DNA from: Streptomyces sp. TP-A0356
Lineage (GTDB): Bacteria; Actinomycetota; Actinomycetes; Streptomycetales; Streptomycetaceae
Direction of reading: 5' to 3'
Length of the DNA stretch: 64,000 bases
Assembly (NCBI RefSeq): GCF_001417775.1
Contig: NZ_BBZJ01000034.1
Coordinates: 38,379-102,378 of the forward strand
Shown piece by piece: positions 23,634-32,160 of this stretch. The notes under the pieces were generated by a model. The model was not told the origin of the DNA and did not search any database. It saw only the letters and a program-made list of their open reading frames with translations. Within the stretch, counting starts at the first letter, position 1. Each line of letters begins with the position of its first letter. A program made the position numbers and the translations under genes.

Positions 23634-25343
23634 ATGAGTACGACATCGCAGACCCCGGAGCCGAATCAACCACCGGACCGGGCGGACGCCCGGCGCGAAG
23701 GGGCGCCGGATCAGGAGGGTGGCCGGTGCGAGGGGGCGTCGGGAGGGGCAGGTGGCCGGTGCGAGGGGGCGCCGGGCCAGGGGGGTGGCCGGTGCGAGGG
23801 GGCGCCGGGCCGGGAGGGTGGCCGGTGCGAGGGGGCGCCGGGCCGGGAGGGTGGCCGGTGCGAGGCGGCGCCGGGCCGGGAGGGTGGCCGGTGCGAGGGG
23901 GCGCCGGGCCGGGAGGGTGGCCGGTGCGAGGGGGCGCCGGGCCAGGCGGGTGACCGGCATGAGGGGGCGGTAACGGACCGGGGGGCTGCCCGGCGTGAAG
24001 GGGCGCCGGAGTCGGCGGGTGTTGGGCATGGTGGGGGGTCGGAAGGGGCGAGCGCTCGGCATGGTGGGGCGTCCGAGTCGGCGGGTGTTGGGCATGGTGG
24101 GGGGTCGGAAGGGGCGAGCGCTCGGCATGGTGGGGCGTCCGAGTCGGCGGGTGTTGGGCATGGTGGGGGGTCGGAAGGGGCGAGCGCTCGGCATGGTGGG
24201 GCGTCCGAGTCGGCTGGCGCTCGGCATGAGGAGGTGGCGGCGGATCACGCTGGTGCCCGGCAGGCCCGGATCATTCACGGCGAGTCGACCACCGAGATCC
24301 CCGTCCATCTGCTGTTCCGGGACGAATCCGGCCCGGTCTCCGTGCCGCTCGCCCCGGCCGTCGTGGCGCGGCGGCTCGGCGCGGACGAGCAGGCGCGGGC
24401 AGCCCGGCCCGCGCCGCAGGGGCGCCGGGTGCCGGCCGCCGATCCCGAACTGGCCGAGCGGCCCGCGCGGGTGCTGTCCGGCGCGGTGGGCGTGCTGGCC
24501 GGTCTCGGCGGGATGGCCGGCTGTGCGGCCGTCACATGGTGGGCGGGGGTCCTGCCGCCGGACGCGGCCCGCGCGCTGGAACTTCCGGTGTCCGGGGGCA
24601 CCGGGGCCGGGCTGGTGCAGTGGGCCGCGTACGCCGGGGCGGGCACGCTCGCCCTCCTCGGCTTCGGCGGGCTCGCGCGTGGGCGTACCGGGCGCGCCTG
24701 GGTGCTCGCCCGGTGCGGCCGCTACCGGGGCACGGTCCGCCGCACGGGCCTGCTGTGGCTCAGCCCGCTGGTGCTGCGCCGCCGGGTCGACGTACGGCTG
24801 CGGCACTGGCGCAGCGAACCGATGCCCGCGGTCGACGCCCATGGCGTACCGCTGCGCGTGGTCCTGCTGGTGACCTGGCGGGTCAAGGACACCGCGCGGG
24901 CGGTGCTGGGTACGGAGGACCACGAGACGTATCTGCGGGAGTGCGTGGAGTCGGCGCTCGCGCGGGTGCTGCCCCAGGTGTCGGCCGATCTGCCCACGGC
25001 GAAGGACGGGGTGACCCTGCGTCATGTCGAGGCAGCCGCCGACACACTCACCCGGCTGGTGGCTCAGGACGCGGCGCCGGTCGGTCTGGAGGTGTTCTCG
25101 ACGCAGCCGACACGTGTCGAGTACGCCCCCGAGGTCGCCGAGTGGATCCAGCGTCGCCGTATCGCCGCGCTGGATGCCCGGCACCGCGACACGGTGCTCA
25201 GCTCGGTCGTCGACTCGGTGGAGGACACCATCACCCGGCTGACCACGCGCGGCCTGGTCGAACTCGACGACTACGAGCGCAAGGCGCTGGTGAAGGACCT
25301 GACGGTGGCGTTCTACACGGGGCGTCCGGCCGACGGGGTCTGA
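23634..25343 (+). CDS. SPFH/band-7 domain protein with repeat-expanded N-terminus
   Basis: A 569-residue protein. Residues 1-215 are low-complexity: eight 11-residue repeats of the type GGRCEGAPGRE followed by three 22-residue repeats of the type SAGVGHGGGSEGASARHGGASE. Then come two membrane helices (about 284-312 and 325-345) and an SPFH domain (VDVRLRHWRSEPMPAVDAHGVPLRVVLLVTWRVKDTARAV...) ending with DDYERKALVKDLTVAFYTG. SPFH proteins form membrane scaffolds. The repeat part would face the cytoplasm and holds one Cys per 11 residues. GGAGG at 23624-23628 gives a good start, so the repeats are probably translated. Confidence 0.85.
   Translation: MSTTSQTPEPNQPPDRADARREGAPDQEGGRCEGASGGAGGRCEGAPGQGGGRCEGAPGREGGRCEGAPGREGGRCEAAPGREGGRCEGAPGREGGRCEGAPGQAGDRHEGAVTDRGAARREGAPESAGVGHGGGSEGASARHGGASESAGVGHGGGSEGASARHGGASESAGVGHGGGSEGASARHGGASESAGARHEEVAADHAGARQARIIHGESTTEIPVHLLFRDESGPVSVPLAPAVVARRLGADEQARAARPAPQGRRVPAADPELAERPARVLSGAVGVLAGLGGMAGCAAVTWWAGVLPPDAARALELPVSGGTGAGLVQWAAYAGAGTLALLGFGGLARGRTGRAWVLARCGRYRGTVRRTGLLWLSPLVLRRRVDVRLRHWRSEPMPAVDAHGVPLRVVLLVTWRVKDTARAVLGTEDHETYLRECVESALARVLPQVSADLPTAKDGVTLRHVEAAADTLTRLVAQDAAPVGLEVFSTQPTRVEYAPEVAEWIQRRRIAALDARHRDTVLSSVVDSVEDTITRLTTRGLVELDDYERKALVKDLTVAFYTGRPADGV
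23718..23981. repeat. 33-bp tandem repeat inside the SPFH gene, eight copies
   Basis: Eight contiguous 33-bp units with starts at 23718, 23751, 23784, 23817, 23850, 23883, 23916 and 23949. Each begins GGTGGCCGGTGCGAGGGGG, except the last, which has diverged. In the gene's frame each unit encodes 11 residues with one cysteine. Confidence 0.93.
24018..24215. repeat. 66-bp tandem repeat inside the SPFH gene, three copies
   Basis: Three nearly identical 66-bp units with starts at 24018, 24084 and 24150; each begins GGTGTTGGGCATGGTGGGG. The period is exactly twice that of the upstream 33-bp array, which suggests the second array grew from a diverged pair of the first. Each unit encodes 22 residues rich in Gly, Ser, Ala and His. 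Confidence 0.93.
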
Positions 25344-25394
25344 AAGCCCTGCTGATTGGTATGGACATGTTCAACTGACGGCAATAATCTGGGA

Positions 25395-25410
25395 CTTGGT
25401 CTAGACCTGC
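25395..25410. promoter_or_regulatory. DasR-type (dre) operator before the LPMO gene
   Basis: CTTGGTCTAGACCTGC holds a perfect 10-bp palindrome GGTCTAGACC at 25398-25407. This matches the 16-bp dre consensus bound by the GntR regulator DasR, which represses chitin and N-acetylglucosamine genes in Streptomyces (established). It lies about 45 bases before the LPMO start. Confidence 0.8.
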
Positions 25411-25452
25411 ACGGCTCACTGAACTTCCCCCACGTTCTCCAGGAGCGGCAGC

Positions 25453-26064
25453 ATGCGCACAAGGACCAGGTTGTACGCCGCCGTGCTGGGCCTCGCGACC
25501 GCCGGAGCCTTCGTGCTCTCCACCGGTGGCGCCAGCGCCCACGGCTACACCGACCAGCCCCTCAGCAGGCAGAAGATGTGTGCCGCGAACGGCGGCATCG
25601 TCACCGGCTGCGGCGACATCCAGTGGGAGCCGCAGAGCGTCGAAGGCCCGAAGGGCTTCCCGGCGGGCGGCCCGAACGACGGTCAGATCTGTTCGGCGAA
25701 CCACACCAACTTCAGCGCGCTCGACCAGCCCAGGACGCCCTCGGGCGGGGCGTGGCCGACGACCCGGGTGACCGGCGGGCAGAGCTACACCTTCCGCTGG
25801 CAGTTCACCGCCTCGCACGCGACGACCGACTTCAAGTACTACGTCACCAGGCAGGGCTGGAACCAGAACCACGCCCTGGCCCGGGCGGACCTGAACACGA
25901 CCCCGTTCCTGACCGTCCCGTACAACGGCCAGCGCCCGCCGTCCACGCTCACCCACACCGGCACCCTGCCGAGCGGGCTGAGCGGGCATCACATCATCCT
26001 CGGGGTGTGGACGATCGCGGACACGGGCAACGCGTTCTATTCGTGCGCGGACGTCACGTTCTGA
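25453..26064 (+). CDS. AA10 lytic polysaccharide monooxygenase (chitin-binding)
   Basis: A 203-residue secreted AA10 LPMO, a copper enzyme that cuts crystalline chitin or cellulose by oxidation. The signal peptide ends ASA, so the mature protein starts with His30 (HGYTDQPLSRQKMC), which forms the histidine brace with the His in FTASHATTDFKYYVT. The single-domain form without a CBM and the sequence CSANHTNFSALDQPR point to the chitin-active type. GGAG at 25441-25444 precedes the ATG. The upstream dre-like palindrome suggests control by DasR with N-acetylglucosamine as signal. Confidence 0.93.
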   Translation: MRTRTRLYAAVLGLATAGAFVLSTGGASAHGYTDQPLSRQKMCAANGGIVTGCGDIQWEPQSVEGPKGFPAGGPNDGQICSANHTNFSALDQPRTPSGGAWPTTRVTGGQSYTFRWQFTASHATTDFKYYVTRQGWNQNHALARADLNTTPFLTVPYNGQRPPSTLTHTGTLPSGLSGHHIILGVWTIADTGNAFYSCADVTF

Positions 26065-26204
26065 GCCGCGTTTCGTCCCTGGTCCCTCCGGGGGCCGGGT
26101 TCTGAGCCTCCCTTGAGGGGCGCGGCCGTCCCGGGCGGGTACGTTCCACGCACGTCGGCATGACCGTGTGGGCGTGCGTGGAGTCGTACGACCTCGGGGG
26201 AAAC

Positions 26205-26672
26205 ATGGACTTCCTGTTCTACGCGGCGCCGAGCCTGATCATCACCGGAGCGCTGGCCATGGGTGCCGTGGTGGTTCGCCGCTCGCTCCGGCTGAGGAGC
26301 AACTGGAGCAGCGGCCTGACCGCCGAGGCGCGCTGTCTGGGCACGTACACGACGACCAGCGGTGGTGGTGACACCTCCGTGACCACGACGCTGCACCACG
26401 TCTACGAGTTCACCACCCGCGAGGGCCGCGCGGTCTGCTTCGAGGAGGCGGGCGGCCCACGTACCACGGTCGAGGGTGACATCGTCACCGCGCACTACAC
26501 CGCGGCCCGCCCCGAACGGGCCACCGCCCATGCCCCGGCGCCGGGCACGGCCCTGGCGGGCGCGGTCGGCATCCTCGGGTGCCTCTCCGTGGTCGTCGCC
26601 TTCTGTGTCGGCTTCATGGTGACCTACACCGCGGTCTTCGCGGGCGACGGCCCGTTCGCACGCTTGCCGTAG
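26205..26672 (+). CDS. DUF3592-type membrane protein
   Basis: A 155-residue protein with a first helix (LFYAAPSLIITGALAMGAVVV), a beta-rich domain (AEARCLGTYTTTSGGGDTSVTTTLHHVYEFTTREGRAVCFEE...TVEGDIVTAHYTAARPERAT) and a last helix (ALAGAVGILGCLSVVVAFCVGFMVTYTAVF). This order matches the DUF3592 proteins common in Streptomyces, whose function is unknown. The ATG at 26205 is preceded by CGGGGG; an in-frame ATG at 26160 has no ribosome binding site. Confidence 0.75.
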   Translation: MDFLFYAAPSLIITGALAMGAVVVRRSLRLRSNWSSGLTAEARCLGTYTTTSGGGDTSVTTTLHHVYEFTTREGRAVCFEEAGGPRTTVEGDIVTAHYTAARPERATAHAPAPGTALAGAVGILGCLSVVVAFCVGFMVTYTAVFAGDGPFARLP

Positions 26673-26933
26673 GGCAGGCACGCTCGGCCGGCCCACGGGT
26701 GTACCGTCGCGGAGCTGGTGCGGGAGCGGTGGGGTGATCACCGGCCGGGGCTGTGGTTCGAGGGGCGGGTGCCTCAGTCAGCACCAGGTGGCCGCGGGAG
26801 CGGCGGCGCGGGCGGCGCTGCTCGTCGACCTGCTGCGTGGCCGCGCCCCCACGACGTGCGGTGGAGCCACGCGGAAACGGCGAAGGCGAGCCTCGCTCGC
26901 GCTGTACGCGAACACGACTCGCCATCGCCATGG
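26673..26933. other. Region between DUF3592 gene and second tRNA-Lys
   Basis: No gene seen. Its last 60 bases hold an imperfect inverted repeat (GGCGAAGGCGAGCCTCGCTCGCG against CGCGAACACGACTCGCCATCGCC, broken here by mismatches) directly 3' of the minus-strand tRNA. It is a worn version of the perfect hairpin at 37,299 and probably the terminator of this tRNA. Confidence 0.5.
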
Positions 26934-27007
26934 TGCGCCGCCAGGGACTCGAACCCCGGACCCGCTGATTAAGAGTCAGCTGCTCTAACCAACTGAGCTA
27001 GCGGCGC
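26934..27007 (-). tRNA. tRNA-Lys (anticodon CTT), copy 2
   Basis: Identical over its 74 bases to the copy at 21,920: acceptor stem GCGCCGC/GCGGCGC, CTT anticodon, T-arm GGTTCGAGTCC, A discriminator, no encoded CCA. It lies between a DUF3592 gene and an IclR regulator. Confidence 0.95.
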
Positions 27008-27085
27008 AGACTCTGTCGCTGTTCACTCTCGCGCCCGGCGACAGAGAAAATACTACCTGGTCCGGAGGGGTGCTTGTGACCACCC

Positions 27086-27844
27086 TCAGATCGCGAGCGA
27101 CAGCAGGACCGGGGCCGCCCCCTTGTTGAGCCACTCCGCCGCCTGCCGCAGACGGTGCGCGTGCTCCACCGGCAGGGAGAGCGCCAGGCAGCCGACCGAG
27201 GAGCCCGCGGTGATCGGGACGGCCGCGCAGACCGTGCCCACCGCGTATTCCTGCAGGTCGAGCACCGGGACCGTCGGTGGATGGGCGTCGAGGCGGGACA
27301 GCAGGACCTTCTGACTGGTGATCGTCCGCGAGGTGAGCCGGGCCATCTTGTGCCGGGCGAGATGGTCCCGCCGGCCGTTGAGGTCGAGCTGGCCCAGCAG
27401 ACTCTTGCCGACCGCGCTGGCATGGGCCGAGAAACGGAAGTCCACCCACTCGTGCACCGCGGGTGTCGCCGGGCTCTCGGCGCACTGGGTGATGTGTATC
27501 TCGCCGTCGATGTAACGGCTGATGTAGACCGCGGCGCCCACCGAGTCGCGCAGCCGGTCGAGGGTCCGCTGGAGCTTCTCGCGCAGGGCCTGCTCGTGCT
27601 CCCGGGCGGAGCCGAGCCTGCTGAGGGCGGCGCCGGTGACATACGCGCCGTCGGCCGTCTGCTCGACGTACCCCTCCCTGCGCAGCATCCGCAGGAGCGA
27701 GGTCAGACGGTGGGCGCCGAGTCCGGTGAGGCGGGCGAGCCGGGCGTCGGTGACCCCGGTGGGGTGCCGGGCCACCGTCTCCAGGACGCGCAGCGCGTCC
27801 TGGGCCGAGTGGTACGGAGCGGTCGGCTCATGGGTCAGCGCCAC
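27086..27844 (-). CDS. IclR-family transcriptional regulator
   Basis: A 252-residue regulator: an N-terminal winged HTH (SAQDALRVLETVARHPTGVTDARLARLTGLGAHRLTSLLRMLRREGYVEQT) and a GAF-like IclR effector domain (AVYISRYIDGEIHITQ, SAHASAVGKSLLGQL, YAVGTVCAAVPITAGSSVGCLALSLP). The GTG at 27844 follows AGGGGGAG. It lies directly downstream of ehuABCD on the same strand with a 203-base gap, and in relatives an IclR gene keeps this place, so it may control ectoine uptake genes (inference). Confidence 0.85.
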   Translation of the reverse strand: MALTHEPTAPYHSAQDALRVLETVARHPTGVTDARLARLTGLGAHRLTSLLRMLRREGYVEQTADGAYVTGAALSRLGSAREHEQALREKLQRTLDRLRDSVGAAVYISRYIDGEIHITQCAESPATPAVHEWVDFRFSAHASAVGKSLLGQLDLNGRRDHLARHKMARLTSRTITSQKVLLSRLDAHPPTVPVLDLQEYAVGTVCAAVPITAGSSVGCLALSLPVEHAHRLRQAAEWLNKGAAPVLLSLAI

Positions 27845-28047
27845 GGTCTCCCCCTGCGCTTTCGGGCCATTCTCGGGACAGCTTGGCTTCCTCCACGATA
27901 CGGCGCAAAGGCTCACCCGGGAGCGGGCGTTGACGTACTTTGTGGTGCCTTTTGCCCCTCCCGGCAGGAACGTGCCACAGCTGCACATGCCCCTGTCGTG
28001 AACCGACGGTCGGGATCTCGCCAAATCACCGCCTTCACTCCCCGTAG

Positions 28048-28824
28048 TCAGAGCACTGCGCTGAGGAATTCCCGGGTGCGTGCCTGCTCGGGTTCGCTGA
28101 AGATCTTCTCCGGGGAGCCCGCTTCGATGACATGGCCGGAATCGAACATCAGGACCCGGTCGGAGATGTCCCGGGCGAAGCTCATCTCGTGCGTCACGCA
28201 GAGCATCGTGATGTCCGTGGTATGAGCGATGTCGCGGAGGACGTCGAGGACCCCGGCGACCAGCTCCGGGTCGAGCGCGGACGTCACCTCGTCGAGCAGC
28301 AGCACCTGCGGGCGCATCGCCAGTGCCCGCGCGATCGCGACCCGCTGCTGCTGGCCGCCGGAGAGCTGGCTCGGGTACTTGTCCAGGTGCTCGCCGAGCC
28401 CGACCAGGTCGAGCAGTTCGCGCGCCCGCTGCTCGGCCTCGTCCTTCGACAGCCCGAGGACGGTGACCGGTGCCTCGGTGATGTTCCGCAGCACCTTCAT
28501 GTTCGGGAACAGGTTGAACTGCTGGAAGACCATTCCGATGTTCTTGCGGATCTCCCGGACCTGCTTCTCGGGGGCCGGGTGGAGCCGCTGTCCGGCGACC
28601 GTGATCGTGCCCTCGTCGGGCTTGGTCAGGGTCATCAGCAGCCGCAGGATCGTGGTCTTCCCCGAGCCCGACGGGCCGATCAGCGTGACGTGCTTGCCCG
28701 CCTCGACCGAGAAGTCGAGCCCGTCGAGGACCGTGTGGTCGCCGAAGCGCTTGGTGACCTTGTCTAGGCGGATCAGCTCGCCGGTGGCCGCAGGCGGGTT
28801 GGCGTGGGCGTCGGATTCCTTCAT
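28048..28824 (-). CDS. ehuA: Ectoine/hydroxyectoine ABC transporter ATPase EhuA
   Basis: A 258-residue polar-amino-acid-type ATPase: Walker A GPSGSGKTT, Q-loop MVFQQFNLFPNM, signature LSGGQQQRVAIARAL, Walker B VLLLDEVTSALDPEL and switch His CVTHEMSFARD. It lacks the C-terminal regulatory domain of the sugar-type ATPases, as usual for this family. It is the last gene of an ehuB-ehuC-ehuD-ehuA operon; the gap to ehuD is 10 bases. ATG 28824 has no strong ribosome binding site, and translation may be coupled to ehuD. Confidence 0.85.
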   Translation of the reverse strand: MKESDAHANPPAATGELIRLDKVTKRFGDHTVLDGLDFSVEAGKHVTLIGPSGSGKTTILRLLMTLTKPDEGTITVAGQRLHPAPEKQVREIRKNIGMVFQQFNLFPNMKVLRNITEAPVTVLGLSKDEAEQRARELLDLVGLGEHLDKYPSQLSGGQQQRVAIARALAMRPQVLLLDEVTSALDPELVAGVLDVLRDIAHTTDITMLCVTHEMSFARDISDRVLMFDSGHVIEAGSPEKIFSEPEQARTREFLSAVL

Positions 28825-28834
28825 CAGGGGGGTG

Positions 28835-29485
28835 TCAGCGGACAAGGCGTCGCTCCAGGGCTCGCAGGAGGAGGGAGGCGGGATAGGAGATGAGGACGAA
28901 GGCCACACCGATGACGGTGAGGGGCTCGGTGAACTGGAAGTGCTGCTGTGAGAAGAGCCGCGCCTGGCCCAGCATGTCGAGGACGGTGATCGCCATCAGC
29001 ATCGGCGTGTCCTTGAGCATGGAGATCACGTAGTTGCCGAGCGCCGGAACGACCCGGCGGATCGCCTGCGGCAGGATCACGGCCGTCCAGGTGCGCCGCG
29101 TCGGCAGGCTCAGCGCGGTGGCCGCCTCCCACTGGCCGGCGGGCACGGCGTCGATGCCGGCGCGGTAGACCTGCATCGTGTACGTCGAGTAGTGCAGGCC
29201 GATCGCGACGACACCGGTGGTCAGCGCGGAGAAGGTCAGCCCCCACTCGGGCAGCACGTAGAAGAGGAAGAACAGCTGCACCAGCAGCGGGGTGTCACGG
29301 ATGAACTCGGTGACGACCCCCACCGGCCAGCGCACCCACGGGGAAGGCGTGCGCATCAGCAGCGCCCACACCAGTCCGACGGCGAACGAGATCAGCGAGC
29401 CGAGGGCCAGCGCCTGGAGGGTGACGAGCAGGCCGTCCCAGAAGTGCGGCATGAAGTCGCGTACGGCGCCCCAGTCCCACTTCAC
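28835..29485 (-). CDS. ehuD: Ectoine/hydroxyectoine ABC transporter permease EhuD
   Basis: A 216-residue amino-acid-type permease with five hydrophobic helices, the HisM-type motif EFIRDTPLLVQLFFLFYVLP and the EAA loop WEAATALSLPTRRTWTAVILPQAIRRVVPALGNYVISMLKDTPM. The GTG at 29485 follows GGAGGTGG and overlaps the ehuC stop by 4 bases (GTGA). Together with EhuC it makes the channel that takes up compatible solutes or related amino acids. Confidence 0.85.
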   Translation of the reverse strand: MKWDWGAVRDFMPHFWDGLLVTLQALALGSLISFAVGLVWALLMRTPSPWVRWPVGVVTEFIRDTPLLVQLFFLFYVLPEWGLTFSALTTGVVAIGLHYSTYTMQVYRAGIDAVPAGQWEAATALSLPTRRTWTAVILPQAIRRVVPALGNYVISMLKDTPMLMAITVLDMLGQARLFSQQHFQFTEPLTVIGVAFVLISYPASLLLRALERRLVR

Positions 29486-30180
29486 GAGACACCACCTCCG
29501 ACCGGCTGCGGGACGGAGACCCGGGGCTGCGGCGCCTTTCCGACCCCGGCCTTCAGCCGACGCTCCAGCCGCCGCATCAGCCGGGTGAGCAGGAAGGCGA
29601 TCACGAAGTAGATCAGCAGGACGTACGTGTAGATCTGCGCGCTCTCCTGGAGCGCGAGCCGCACCAGGTTGCCGCTGAACGCCAGGTCGCCCATGCCCAT
29701 GACGGAGACCAGCGCGGTGCCCTTGAGCAGTTCGACCAGCAGGTTCGAGAACGGCGGGATCATCTCCGGCACCGCCTGCGGCAGCAGGATCTTCCGCATC
29801 CGCTGCCAGGGAGTGAAGCTCAGCGCGATACCACCCTCGCGCTGCGCCGGGTCGACGGAGTTCACGGCGCCGCGCACGATCTCGGCGCCGTACGCCCCGT
29901 ACGTGAGCCCCAGCGCGAGCGTGCCCGCCCACATCGGCACCAGCTGCCAGCCGAAGGCGAGCGGAAGCACGAAGAACACCCAGAAGATCATGATCAGGGC
30001 CGAGGTGCCACGGAACACCTCGGTGTAGAAGCCGGCGAGGAAGCGGACGATCCAGCGCCGGTGGGTGCGTGCGATCCCGACGGTGAAGGAGACGGCCGTG
30101 GCGAGCAGCGCGCTGAGCACGAGGAGCTGGACGGTGGTCCAGATGCCGTTGAGTACGAGTTCCCAGAGTCCCGAGGTCAT
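29482..30180 (-). CDS. ehuC: Ectoine/hydroxyectoine ABC transporter permease EhuC
   Basis: A 232-residue permease of the HisMQ family with helices at about 8-30, 50-75 and further C-terminal ones, the motif EVFRGTSALIMIFWVFFVLP and the EAA loop REGGIALSFTPWQRMRKILLPQAVPEMIPPFSNLLVELLKGTAL. The ATG at 30180 overlaps the ehuB stop (ATGA); a GTG nine bases upstream is an alternative. The basic C-terminal tail (RRLERRLKAG) is cytoplasmic. Confidence 0.85.
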   Translation of the reverse strand: MTSGLWELVLNGIWTTVQLLVLSALLATAVSFTVGIARTHRRWIVRFLAGFYTEVFRGTSALIMIFWVFFVLPLAFGWQLVPMWAGTLALGLTYGAYGAEIVRGAVNSVDPAQREGGIALSFTPWQRMRKILLPQAVPEMIPPFSNLLVELLKGTALVSVMGMGDLAFSGNLVRLALQESAQIYTYVLLIYFVIAFLLTRLMRRLERRLKAGVGKAPQPRVSVPQPVGGGVS

Positions 30181-31082
30181 CCGCGGCACAACTCCTTCGC
30201 GGTCAGGTCGGTCATCTCGGCCCTGGTGAAACCGAACGGCCGCAGAATGCGGAAGAGTTCGCCGCTGGCCTTCATCTTCTTCAGCTCGGCGTTGAAGGCG
30301 TCCCGCAGCCTTGTCTCGGTGGGCCGGAACGCGAAGCCGCCCCCGTCGATGTGGGGTCTGCCCTTGACCAGGGGCGCGAAGGGTCTCGTGGCCTCCGCCC
30401 TGCTGGACTTCCTGACGACCTCACGGGCGGTCAGCGCGGTCCCGGCGAACACGTCGACGCGTCCGGCCTCGACGGCGTTCAGCCCGGCGACCTGGTCGGG
30501 CACGATCAGGATGTCGCTCTCCTTGTACCCGGCCTCGACGGCGTACTGGATCTCCGCGTATCCGGTGCCAGTGGCGAACTTCGCCTTCTTCTCGACGACG
30601 TCCTTGTAGGTGTGCAGGCCCTTGGGGTTTCCCTTCCGCACGATGAAGGCGTCGAGCATCTGGTAGTCGGGGTCGGCGAAGATGACCTGTCGGCAGCGCT
30701 CCGGGTTGATGTACATCCCGGCCGAGACGACGTCGAACTGCTGGGAGTTCAGCCCGGGTATGAGCGAGCCGAACTCGGTCGGCACGGGCTGGACGCGGTC
30801 GACGCCGAGGCGTTTGAAGATGACCTTGGCCAGCTCCGGTGCCTCGCCGGTGAGATTGCCGTTCTTGTCGATGTAGCCGAAGGGGATCTCGCCGGCGATG
30901 CCGAGGCGAACGACGCCCTGGGCCTTGAGCCTGTTCAGCAGATCACCGCCGGGCGCGGTCGACGCCGTCGCCACGCGGCTGCAGCCGGCGGCGCCCAGCG
31001 CGCCGAACGCGGCGACGCCCGCGAGCAGTGACCGGCGAGTGGTTCCGGGTTTCCCTGCGTCATTCGTCCGTGGTGGAGCCAT
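30177..31082 (-). CDS. ehuB: Ectoine/hydroxyectoine substrate-binding lipoprotein EhuB
   Basis: A 301-residue family-3 solute-binding protein. The N-terminus combines a twin-arginine-like TTRRSLLAG with a lipobox LGAAGC. The mature part (GVVRLGIAGEIPFGYIDKNGNLTGEAPELAKVIFKRLG; FDVVSAGMYINPERCRQVIFADPDYQ; VPDQVAGLNAVEAGRVDVFAGTALT; GGGFAFRPTETRLRDAFN) matches EhuB of actinobacteria as I remember it. EhuB captures ectoine and hydroxyectoine for osmoprotection or as nutrients. ATG 31082 is chosen as it gives a compact signal peptide; ATG 31106 is also in frame. Confidence 0.85.
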   Translation of the reverse strand: MAPPRTNDAGKPGTTRRSLLAGVAAFGALGAAGCSRVATASTAPGGDLLNRLKAQGVVRLGIAGEIPFGYIDKNGNLTGEAPELAKVIFKRLGVDRVQPVPTEFGSLIPGLNSQQFDVVSAGMYINPERCRQVIFADPDYQMLDAFIVRKGNPKGLHTYKDVVEKKAKFATGTGYAEIQYAVEAGYKESDILIVPDQVAGLNAVEAGRVDVFAGTALTAREVVRKSSRAEATRPFAPLVKGRPHIDGGGFAFRPTETRLRDAFNAELKKMKASGELFRILRPFGFTRAEMTDLTAKELCRG

Positions 31083-31338
31083 GGGCGCGCGGCTACCCGG
31101 GACCATGCAATGTATTCAGGCCGATTTCAGCCCCGCCCCCCGCGCGACGGTACCCCCGCTGCTTGACACGCCGTGGCGGACGCCGTCTCGGCCAACCAGG
31201 TGACTACGGGGACCGGCTCGGCGTCACCTGGGTACCCGAGCGGTGGGTCCCCATCAGGCTCTGCCCGACGAGGCAGCACACCAGGGACCCCGTATTGCCG
31301 GAAGGACCGGAAGAACCGGAAGAACAGGAAGGTTGGGC

Positions 31339-32070
31339 ATGACCGCACTCGGATTCCTCTACCCGGGCCACTTCGCGGAGGACGACTATCCGCGCATCGA
31401 GCAGTTGCTGGCCAGTGACATCCGGCTCGACCTCGTGCACACCGACAGCGGCGAGGACGTGCACCGCGTGGACGTGCTGCGGGAGATCGGCTCACCGCGG
31501 CGGCTGGCGGCGGGTGTCGAAGAGCTGCGCCTCGCGGGCGCCGAGGCGGTCGTGTGGGCGTCCACCAGCGGCAGCTTCGTCCACGGCTGGGAAGGCGCCC
31601 ACGAGCAGGTGCGCGCCATCGCGCGCACCGCCGGGATGCCGGCCTCCGCCACCTCGTTCGCCTTCGTGCACGCGGCGCGGGAGATCGGCGCGCGGCGGCT
31701 GGCCGTCGCGGCGACATACCCGGGAGACATCGCGGAGCTGTTCGCCGAGTTCCTGCGGGAGGCGGGCACGAAGGTGGTGTCGGTCCACGCCGCCGGCATC
31801 GTCACGGCGGCGGAGGTGGCCGCCTGGGGCGCGAAGGAGGTGCTGGAGCTGGCCCGGCAGGCCGACCACATCGACGCCGACGCGGTCCTGCTCCCCGACA
31901 CCGCGCTCCACACCGTCGCGCACCTGGCGGCCCTGGAGCGGGAGCTCGCCAAGCCGGTCCTCACGGCGAACCAGGTCACCGTGCGGGAGGCCCTGCGTCT
32001 GGTGGACCGCCGGGTGAACGCGCCGGAGCTCGGGACGCTGTTCACGAAGGAACCGATCGTCCAGGTGTGA
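31339..32070 (+). CDS. Maleate isomerase/Asp-Glu racemase superfamily protein lacking both cysteines
   Basis: A 243-residue member of the maleate cis-trans isomerase/arylmalonate decarboxylase/EutA superfamily: GFLYPGHFAEDDYPRIE, AEAVVWASTSGSFVHGW, SFAFVHAAREIGARRLAVAATYPGDIAE, VLLPDTALHTVAHL, KPVLTANQVTVREAL. In active family members the first motif reads ACTSGS and the second contains a Cys; here they are Ser and Asp, and the whole protein has no cysteine. So the usual thiolate chemistry is impossible. It diverges from ehuB, and ectoine-utilisation clusters often carry EutA of this superfamily, so a role with ectoine is possible. AGGAAGG at 31326-31332 sets the start. Confidence 0.8.
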   Translation: MTALGFLYPGHFAEDDYPRIEQLLASDIRLDLVHTDSGEDVHRVDVLREIGSPRRLAAGVEELRLAGAEAVVWASTSGSFVHGWEGAHEQVRAIARTAGMPASATSFAFVHAAREIGARRLAVAATYPGDIAELFAEFLREAGTKVVSVHAAGIVTAAEVAAWGAKEVLELARQADHIDADAVLLPDTALHTVAHLAALERELAKPVLTANQVTVREALRLVDRRVNAPELGTLFTKEPIVQV

Positions 32071-32160
32071 CCCGTCCCGTGACAGCGGGGCCGGGAATAA
32101 CCGGGGACTGCCTCCTGTTGTGTCTCCGACAGACGCGACGCGCACACAGGAGGCATCCCG

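Noticed and set aside
23718..24215. 33- and 66-bp arrays as CRISPR or intergenic repeats
   Set aside because: They are head to tail without spacers and lie in phase inside a gene with a strong ribosome binding site.
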